A program made the translations under genes and the position numbers. Under the pieces are notes generated by a model. The model was not told where the DNA came from, made no database searches, and was given only the letters and a program-made list of their open reading frames with translations. 64,000 nucleotides of DNA from Isoetes taiwanensis (Eukaryota > Streptophyta > Lycopodiopsida > Isoetales > Isoetaceae): the NCBI GenBank assembly GCA_021234155.1, contig JAJEKV010000023.1, positions 9,125,141 to 9,189,140 on the forward strand, written 5' to 3'. The stretch's first letter is position 1; every line of letters starts with the position of its first letter. Positions 56,301-64,000 of this stretch are shown piece by piece.

Positions 56301-57528
56301 AATGCAAAATACACACCATGGTTCATTCTCACACACACATTCACCTACTTTCATTCTCAGCATGCACTGCAAATGATAAGGCTTGAACTCACACACTTCT
56401 CCACTTGATGATTGGAACATGATCGAGCCCATACAAGTGCGATAAAATGTGGAAGGGAAGGATATAACTCGAATGTCACAATATCTAAAGAAACACACAT
56501 AAGCTAGAGGGAGAAAGAGTGTTAGACCATCTTACATCCAGAGTACACCAATGATAAGCCATAACTTACAAGTTAGATACTATCTAAGAGAAGAGTTTGG
56601 ATAATGAGTCTTGTGGGGCCTTCCTAAGACAAGAATGTTTATTGACTGGTTAGCAAGTTATATGCAAAAATATGTTGTGGATCCACTTTCTTTCATCCCT
56701 CTTCCAAGCCCTATGGGGATAGGACCAAGGGGTGGACTTTGAGGTTGGAGACCACACAATGCTCATAGCAAGCCCATATTACTACCTGAAATAATCCAAG
56801 GACTTGCCAAGACATACTCCATGATGACCCAATTGAATAGAGATCTAGGTGCCCACTAGGAAAGCATGGATTGATGCTAATAGAACCTAACATTGAACAT
56901 AATTTTCAAGGATTGAGGAGTGAGAACCTCTAAGAATTCTCTATCATCAGGAGAACATAGCTATTCGCCTTCATGGCATCCCCAACTAGTAAACTAAATC
57001 TCGCTTACACATGCTACTCAGTTGAACTAGGTCTTGTTTATACATGCTATCAGCGTGTGGCAATCCCTTGGTTCGTCCATGAAGATGCAGGTGGGCTTGA
57101 CTTGGAAGATCAATAGGTTCAAAGCCTCTAGAACTAGGAGCACAAAAGTAGTAGTCTGTTCTATCTCTGTGCAATTTGCTTGAATTTTATGAAATATGTT
57201 TGTTGTAGCATGAATTGAAGCTTTTGAAAGCTGCATTTGGCTACGGCAGAGGAGGATCTGAAAGGTCTATATCTCATCTCAATTTGCATTGTTCGGTCTT
57301 TTTGGCTGTGAATTTATTTTTTTCCTCTCTCGTCATACATGCCTATATCAGCTTTGATATGTGGAATACTGACATGAGTTCTTGCAGTTGCCAACACTAA
57401 TTTCCTTGGTAAGTTTCTTTTTCCCGAGACTGCTCTCGTTCTTTTCCCTCCATCTTTGTGATCTCTCTGCAATTGCATCTTGGTTATGAAATGTGCAGGC
57501 TTTTTGGGTTCTTGCCTTTTCACTTTCA
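56301..57528. other. No supported gene
   Basis: No recognised coding or repeat structure. Confidence 0.5.
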
Positions 57529-57674
57529 TTATTACAAGTTTCTATGTTGCTTAGAGGACCTTGCTCTGAGTTCATAATGCTGAAAGTGTTGCTCATGGGC
57601 GTTATTACAAGTTTCTATGTTGCTTAGAGGATCTTGCTCTGAGTTCATAATGCTGAAAGTCTTGCTCATGGGCG
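57529..57674. repeat. ~73-bp tandem duplication
   Basis: TTATTACAAGTTTCTATGTT through GCTCATGGGCG occurs twice with two or three differences. Confidence 0.88.
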
Positions 57675-57705
57675 ATAGTGGCATCAACAACATTGCTTTC
57701 TTTGG
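57649..57705 (+). pseudogene. Possible Rab GTPase first-exon relic
   Basis: From ATG 57649: MLKVLLMGDSGINNIAFFG then a GTAAGT donor. Plant Rab7/RABG proteins have LLKVIxLGDSGVGKTSL here. The P-loop GKT/S is replaced by NNI, so nucleotide binding would be lost. Very short; could be chance. Confidence 0.3.
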
Positions 57706-57725
57706 TAAGTCTCCTCCGAAACTAC

Positions 57726-57812
57726 TCTCTCTCTCTCCCTCCCTCCCTCCCTCCCTCCCTCCCCGCCCCCTCCCCTCCCCTCCCCCCCCACCCCCCCCCC
57801 TTTCCCCTCTGG
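57726..57812. repeat. CT/CCCT-rich simple repeat
   Basis: (CTCC)n and poly-C rich pyrimidine tract. Confidence 0.9.
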
Positions 57813-59379
57813 TTATCTATTGAACAATTGTCTCTTGGTTATGAAGCCATAGTGATGTGCATGCTTCTTATTTCTTCCCTTCTCACTTTCATTATTACAA
57901 ATTTCTTGGTTGCTTAGAGAATCTTGCTACGCTCCTCAACTAGACCAACCAAGTACCATAAATCTCTAATCTAATCTATTTTATTCTCTCTTTATTTGCA
58001 AATGATGCAACAATCTATTGTGTTTGTGGGCATTCATCATAAGAAGGATTTGATAGAGATATGTTTATGAAGAATAGAATAGAATAGAATAAAGTTTTTA
58101 TCATCCACAGAGACCAATTAGCCTATGGGACACAAACAAAAGGCGCAGCAAGCGTATTACTATCCAGGTTAACCCCTCCCCCCTCCCCCCCTCCCGATGG
58201 GTTGTTTGGGGAAAAAATCGTGATAGGAATAGGTTTGCTGTCAAACTGTACAAATACAAATACAAATACAAATATATATCATGGGGGAAATATATATGTA
58301 CACGTATCAGGTAAGTGCCCGAGGACCAAGCTGATCTCGGCGATCCATGATCTCTTGAATTTATAATCCCAACCGTCGTACTGAGCTCGTGCTCAGCATC
58401 TCATGCAGGGGCTGGCTAGGACGGACCAGCTCAGCATAGCATATCCAAATGTCATCATATGCCAGACAACTCTGAATGGTGTGGCATTTGTCTTCCACAG
58501 ATCCTGGTAGAGTTGGCAAAGCCTCTCCTGACCCGGCTCCCCAATCCATCTTCCCGTCTCAATCCGAAGATGGTGTGCACCTGTGCGGATAGAGGCAATG
58601 GATCTGCGCTTTGTCATGGGTAGATGAGTGGGCAGGTAGCATTGTGGGCCTCACTCAAACATGGGATTTATGTGACGTTGATAATGTGTCGTCTTGACCT
58701 GTTCAAGGGTGTTGGCATCCCATAGCTTCGGTACTGTCTAAGACTATGGCGATCTGCCTCCATTTGCACTTTGATGCACCTGTGCTCCTGCACATTGCAT
58801 CTGGCCATCCACTGAGCTCTCGTTTTCCGCCATCAGGCTTTTAGGCGTTGAGGTCCCATTGTCACAGTATAAGCGAGGTTAGGGAGATGAGTATCGTCCA
58901 TGCTGACCACCTCTTGGAAGTAAGCGATGTGTCTGTCAAGGGCCCCCCTTTGAAGAGGCAAGAAACCTGTTTCCTGCAATAGTATCTGGTATGGGACTGT
59001 GGACTTCACCCCCAAGGCCCGTGCCAAGAAAGCTTTTTGCACCTGCTCCAAGTCATTCCAAGTGGCGAGAGAAATCACCGGGTCTTAGACCTCGACCCCA
59101 TACAAAAGACAGGTTCTACTAGCACCTTGAATAAGTGCAATTGGTGGGTCCAATCATGCAGCTCTGCCTTGTGGCTATTGTTCTGCATTGCATAGAGTGC
59201 CTTCCAACCTGCTGCGACTCCAGTCGGATGGAATTGTCCCAGTTCATGGCTGACGGGAACTCGACCCCCAAATATTTGTAAGCGGACACCACTTCAACAT
59301 TTTGGCCACGATAAGTGAGGGTTGGGGCCCTTGACTGGCGTGCGGACGATACGAGAACTACCTTAGTCTTGGCTAAGTT

Positions 59380-60126
59380 GACACCCATGTTAGTCATCTA
59401 ACAAAATGTGTTCAGTGGTGATTTGGTGTAGGAGTTGAGCCCCAGTGCCTCCATTATCAGCGAGCCATCTCTCCAGCTGTTCAATATACATACCAAATAG
59501 TGTGGGAGAGAGAGGGCATTCCTAGCGGACCCCGATACTGCTCTCAAATGGTTGGCCCGCTGGTTGTAGCCAACCTGTGCATGTCTCATATAACTTATAC
59601 CTGTACACCGCGTTCTGCAGTTCGGCAGGTACGTCTAGCTGCTGCAGTCTTGTCCACGGCTTTTCCCCAGGCACAGTGTCAAAAGCCTTGACGAAGTCTA
59701 CGAAGCAGCAATACAGATCTTGCCGACGTTCCTGCTGTCCTCAACCAGAGTCTGCAGCGTGAAGATATGATCTATGGTTGAGTGTCTCGACCTGAATCCT
59801 GCCTGCATGAGTGCCCGCACTTCTGCTGCCTCTGCCCATCCTGTCAACTGTCGCTCGAAGATCCCAGCGAGAAGCTTGACAGACACTGAGCTGATCATGA
59901 TGGTCTGGTAATTGGCCGGGCAGTACGGTTCTCCTGCCTTGTAGATTGGGACAACCCTGCTAGTCGTCCATTGCGGGGAAAAACCTTCCCGCAATGCCTT
60001 GTTGAACATGTCGGTTAGTACCGGTGCCATGGGTGGTCCTGTCCACTTGAGTAACTCCACCTGCATGCCGTCAAGATCTGGTGCTTTTCCATTGGCTAGA
60101 CGTTTCGCCTCTGCGATTTTCAGCAC
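59380..60126 (-). pseudogene. LINE reverse transcriptase domain, broken
   Basis: Motifs in order: NGKAPDLDGMQVELLKW, SPQWTTSRVVPIYKAGEP, NYQTIMISS (NYRPISL type), MQAGFRSRHSTIDHIFTLQT, then in another frame DFVKAFDTV (first catalytic Asp region) and ECPLSPTLFGMYIEQLE after a stop. The segment that should contain the catalytic YADD is missing: the frame moves from HILLDD directly to MGVNLAKTKVVLV at about 59390. Known LINE reverse transcriptases need both Asp pairs, so this copy cannot polymerise. Confidence 0.85.
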
Positions 60127-60830
60127 TGGGCCCTGCTAGGGGGGTAATGCCGCCCTTGCACCCTCGGGGTTGTAGAGCTGCTGTAGGTATTGCCCCACTG
60201 GTCTGGAGTGATGTTTTCTGTGGGCGGCACTGGCCTCCTCAGCACTCTTCGTCAGAAGGTCCTGGGATGACGTTCTAGGAGGAAGAACATTTCCTATTGA
60301 TGGGCTGCAATGTACCAGGCCTTTCTAGCCTTGAAAGTGTGGTATTGCTTGACTGCATCCGACTCTATAGCAGGATCTGTGACTTGGCGGAGCCAGAGTT
60401 TGCATTCTTTGCACTCGGCATCGAATCACTGGTTACTCGAAAAGGTCCTAGCTCTCAAGGTTTGCCGGGGGCGACTTCTCCCAAAACATCTCTCTGCAGC
60501 ATCCCCGAGGGCGCCAATGAGTCTGTTTGCCTGCTGCTCCAGCGTTGAGCACTGTGAGATGCTTGCCAGATCCCCCGTAAGCATCTGGAGGTAAGTATGA
60601 GCGCGCTCATAGTCCAGTCTGAGCTGGGGCATACGAGGAGGTGTTACAGGCGTCTGGAGCAACCTGCCAAGCCAGCTGCAAGTAGAGGGGGAGTGGTCCG
60701 AGTCCACCTCCTCATCCCTACCATCTGTTCCCACTCGAAAATGTTTGATGAGATGCATGTCCTGCTCGGCCACCAAAACATAGTCTACCGCCCACTTTAT
60801 TGGCTCCCGAAATTGAGTCAACCTGCCAAG

Positions 60831-62370
60831 CGGGTTCGCCCAGGCGAACCCCGAAAATTCGCCCAGGCGAACCCGCAGGGGACGTGGCATGAAGGTTCGC
60901 GGGCGCTGCGTGGCATTGCTGCCGGGTTCGCTTGGGCGAACCCAAACCCCGGTTAAGTGTCAGGCGTCAGCGGGGGGCTGATCGATGTTGCGCAGGTACG
61001 GCGTGCCCAGAACCCCACCGGGTTCGCCTGGGCGAACCCCAGGTCAGATCAGCGTACAAGTCGGTGGCAGGTCGGTGGCAATAGTACGCTTGTGTTTTCA
61101 ACGAAGGGGCCCCCGCCGGGTTCGCTTGGGCGAACCCAAAAGCATGGCAGGGGGCCGGGTGGCAGGATTGGTGGGATCAAACCAAATCTCAGAATTCAAT
61201 CTGATGAAACTTATTTTGGGCATTTGATCAGAAATTTCAGACTGCGGCTTGATGGGTTGTGAAGCAAGGCTAAATTCATCATCCTCTTCACGAAGATGCT
61301 CTCTCAGAGTAGATTTATTCTGTCTTTTGCTATGAGCCGCAAATTTATGCTTCTTTCCGTTGATCATGCCCAAATGCTCATTTTCTGAATCAATGCAGTT
61401 CTGTTTATCAAAAACAGGAGCCAAATTTTCGCTCATGAAATTAGGATCTCGAGGAGCCAGATTCTCTGATAGAATATTGGGGTTACGGGGTGCCAAATTC
61501 TCAGACAAAATGTTAGGATATCTAGGAGCTAAATTCTCAGACAGAGTATTGGGATTTATAGAACCGAGTGGAGATTTTTGTTGAGGTTTACGGTTTGATT
61601 TGACAGGCGATTTAGCAGGTGGAAGATGGAATTCCGGCACTGGCTGAGGAGGATTTAAATCGAAAGAAAAGGACGGCAATCTAGATGGGGATGTATGCTT
61701 CGAATTGATTGCAGAATTGATAGCAGATCGAAGAGGAGAAGCTGCCTGTGACAGATTTGGAGAAATCAGAGCTTCCCTTTGCTTGCTCGTCTTCATAAAA
61801 TCGGATTCTAGAGTTCCGCAAAGAGCAGACTGGGATTCTAGCTGCGCCAACAGAGAATTACAAGCTGCTTGATTCAATCTAGCCTATTCTTTGTACATTA
61901 AACTCCTGCAACAGAAAAAGAAAACCCAATTCAATAAAAATTCCCAATTCGAGTGATCGAACAGAAAATTTTCTAGGAAAATTTCTAGATCGGAAACAAA
62001 AAAGAGAACAAATTGTTGGGTTTTTACCGATGCATAGTTTCTTGGATCATTCGCTCGACGCATAGCCGATAAGAAGACTGACTTTCGTTCCACTGCCTCT
62101 GTTCCCGGCAGGGGGTAATAAATGCCCCTACGAAACCTCATGTAGCCCCCGCCGGTGGGTTCGCTTGGGCGAACCCAGCAGCAGGGGGTAATAAATACCC
62201 CTACGTAATAAACGCACTGCCAGTTCGCACGTTTGGTTAACCGCAGTTCGGGTTCGCTTGGGCGAACCCGGTAGGTAGTGCCACGTAGCGCCACGTCAAC
62301 ATGGCGGGTTCGCTTGGGCGAATCCCAGGGGTTCGCCTGGGCGAATTTTCTGGGTTCGCTTGGGCGAACC
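60831..62370. repeat. Dispersed 20-bp palindrome GGGTTCGCYTGGGCGAACCC
   Basis: Copies at about 60832-60852, 60855-60874, 60924-60943, 61020-61039, 61118-61137, 62158-62176, 62250-62269, 62306-62325, 62329-62345 and 62352-62370; some have a changed edge. They cluster in the two terminal regions and are rare or absent elsewhere in the window. Confidence 0.92.
61098..62063 (-). pseudogene. Captured gene fragment with a PN(I/T)LSENLAPR repeat
   Basis: A first exon 62028-62063 (MRRANDPRNYAS) ends at a GTAAAA donor; an intron 61906-62027 with a polypyrimidine tract and TTGCAG acceptor follows; the next exon opens MYKE, then a TAG stop, then ARLNQAACNSLLAQLESQ and 250 further open codons to the stop at 61098. 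Residues about 100-155 hold four copies of an 11-residue unit of the form NPNILSENLAPR. The last residues read into the element's palindromic end, so the original C-terminus is lost. The source gene is not recognised. The retained intron argues for DNA-level capture. Confidence 0.6.
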
Positions 62371-63130
62371 TGGCTGGCTCCTGAACTCAATTTCGGGAGC
62401 CGATCGAAGCACCGATAGTCTACCACGCTAGACCCACCTCCCTAGTTCTCCTGCCTGCAAGTGTGTTGGCTGGTGGACAACCACTCTGCTAGTCCATTGC
62501 AAATCACTAGGTCAAAGACACTGCAGAGCAGCAACAACTGCCTCCCATAGCGCGAGACCTAAATGTGGCCAAGATCCTTTTGAAGGGCTCAGTTGCAACA
62601 CATCATCTGTCAGAGGGTCAAATCTCATCGGCTGTTCTGTGCCAGTGCGGGCATTGAAGTCTCAAATGAGCATGACACTACCCTCCTGCTTGTGCTGCTG
62701 TATGTCATCGTATAGATAGACATGGGACTCCAACCTATCCACATCTAGTTGTGTTAGAAGTTGCTCTCGGCATGTGGAAAGTAGCAGACCGCTACAAAGA
62801 GAGGGTTAACACAGCAATTCTGCATGCGCACCCACAGGTACCTGTTACGCTTGTCTGTCTTGCACAGGGAAACTGACTGTGCCAGGGTTGTCCGGTAGTA
62901 GCAGGCGACCCCTCTGTGCCTCCGCTTTCCTGTGCATTCATTGAAGATGGAGTAGCAATGGTATCTTGGCAAGTTGGGTAGTCTATGTCCGGCATGCTTC
63001 CATGCTTCCATGAGGAAGATGCGGTCCATATTGGCGCCAACCGAGTTGAGACTATCTCCCTTCTGCCATGGGAAGCCTCGACAATTCCGAGAGACCATGC
63101 GCGAGCACAATCCCTATTTGCTGGCAGGAG

Positions 63131-64000
63131 ATGCAACAGTAGGTTTGGCGGTGGCAGCACAAGGGGTGGTGGTGGAGGTGGAGGCGGCATGTGGGCATGT
63201 TGGCAGTGGCAGGTGAGGCCATTGTAGCAGGATGTGCAACTAAGGTCGCAGCAGAAAGGCCTCGAGGGTTTGAGGTGCCTGCATCGGCATTTGGTGGCCT
63301 GAAGATCTGCATCCTTCTCCGGACTAGCCCTGCTGCCCCTCCCTATTTGCGGGTGTTGCCATGCTACGGCAGCATAGAAGAGCACAACACTATTGATACA
63401 TTTATGCTTGCTTATTGATTTGAGCATTGGAATACAAGCACTACAGATTTGAAGATTTTCATCCCTTAAGATCACCAGTAGACACTTGTTTGAAGAGCCA
63501 AGGAGAGGACATTCATTGAAGGTCACACAAGCAAGCAAGGAAAGAAGATTCAAGCAAAGCAATTTGAAGATTGGAAGACCCCTCAAGTTGACTTGGTATG
63601 ATGTGGTTTACTTTGAGTTCTTGGCATGAGCACTATTTCACATGGTTCATCTCTAGAGTTCATCACCGTATTCCTATCAAAACATCCTACTTGCCTCACA
63701 TTCCATGTCTCACCTTCATATCCCATAACAAATTTGGCACGTAGCCTTTTCTCTAGTCAAAACATATCATTCATGCACCATAATCACTTCACACACTTAT
63801 CATGCCACCACCATCTTGAAGAGGCAAAAAATTCTACTCAATTTGGCCTTTCCCATGATCGAAGGTCATGTTCTCTCTCTAGAAGTCAAAGTGGAGAGAG
63901 AAAGTGTACACATTCCTAAGGGAAGCATGAAAAAGTCAAACAATCAAGTTATCACATAAAAGTTGAAAGTTCATGTGCACTAGTGCCAAATTGATCCATG
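63131..64000. other. LINE 5' region and flank, no supported gene
   Basis: A GGTGGTGGAGGTGGAGG tract near 63168-63185 and short frames on both strands. A LINE first open frame could have been here but no RNA-binding or zinc-knuckle motif is convincing. Confidence 0.4.

Larger units (their letters stand above)
60790..62414. mobile_element. Gene-carrying Mutator-like element (Pack-MULE type) inside the LINE
   Basis: Flanked by a perfect 10-bp duplication ATAGTCTACC (60780-60789; 62415-62424); removing the insert and one copy restores the LINE endonuclease sequence SSVVDY-VLVAEQ. Both ends carry GGCTCCCGAAATTGAGT (60802-60818; inverted at 62385-62401) and about 160 bp of imperfect terminal inverted repeat packed with a 20-bp palindrome. 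The outermost 12 bp of the two ends match poorly. The middle is a captured host-like gene piece with an intron. There is no transposase. Long terminal repeats and a 9-10 bp duplication fit Mutator. Confidence 0.8.
58070..63130 (-). mobile_element. Long, dead LINE with endonuclease and reverse transcriptase
   Basis: Read leftward. APE-type endonuclease start near 63100 (SRNCRGFPWQKGDSLNSVGA, RHRGVACYYR, then DFNAR near 62660), its end SSVVDY/VLVAEQDM split by the insertion at 60790-62414, then reverse transcriptase (59380-60126), a decayed zinc region (LRIETGRWIGEPGQERLCQL, VEDKCHTI near 58450-58570), the 3' hairpin block and a (TTCTA)n tail at 58070-58092. Frameshifts, stops and loss of the YADD segment make it inactive. 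Same family as 2758-3683 and 18505-18893. I would place it outside the common plant L1 type, but the clade is uncertain. Confidence 0.85.

Noticed and set aside
60718-61262. Several overlapping frames on both strands rich in FAWANP, RVRLGEP or GFAWANPR
   Set aside because: All are translations of the 20-bp palindrome; not coding.
60831-62370. CRISPR-like array of short repeats
   Set aside because: Spacing is irregular, the repeat is a full palindrome inside transposon ends, and the DNA is eukaryotic.
62792-63586. 264-codon minus-strand frame
   Set aside because: It overlaps the LINE endonuclease in another frame and is rich in Pro runs from a GGTGGT tract; a shadow of the LINE.

Overview
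The window looks like nuclear DNA of a land plant. It contains a complete SEH1 nucleoporin gene with eight exons, a B3-domain (REM-like) gene, decayed pieces of plant MATE, MATH-BTB (BPM) and GH17-type genes, Mutator elements, a tRNA-Met-primed LTR element and a tRNA-derived SINE. I cannot place the species. The LINE type and the Cryptons would be less surprising in a seed-free plant (fern, lycophyte, bryophyte) than in a typical angiosperm, but that is only an impression. Host genes are few; most of the window is nested mobile DNA.

Layout. 1-2757: shreds of host genes (FRY-like, MATE) and unassigned DNA. 2758-3683: 3' end of a LINE. 3684-22838: a head-to-tail array of a roughly 4-kb unit. 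Each unit holds a dead Crypton-type tyrosine-recombinase gene plus a spacer with a 390-bp foldback. The array is interrupted by a 2.5-kb patch with host-gene exons (7224-9767), a 2.9-kb tandem insertion that resembles a Helitron2-like rolling-circle element (13737-16632), and a LINE tail (18505-18893). 22848-23551: a small Mutator derivative with a 9-bp target duplication. 23943-26386: SEH1, minus strand. 26913-29049: an apparently intact four-exon Crypton-type tyrosine recombinase of 639 residues, minus strand, with a plant-like TATA/G-box promoter and flanking inverted repeats.

31-39.4 kb: a decayed DDE-like transposase gene and minus-strand remnants, separated by tracts of TGTACAT repeats. 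41636-47770: an LTR element with 1.07-kb LTRs and only 274 bp between them, its 5' LTR swollen by two insertions. 51308-52271: B3 gene, 5' end not found. 56171-56300: SINE. 58070-63130: a dead LINE (endonuclease plus reverse transcriptase) split by a 1625-bp gene-carrying Mutator-like element whose long terminal inverted repeats are built from a 20-bp palindrome.

The most notable system is the pair of Crypton lineages about 4 kb apart. One has an intact catalytic set spaced as in XerD. The other is a tandem array of copies that share the same disabling changes, so they multiplied after the gene died or were moved in trans.
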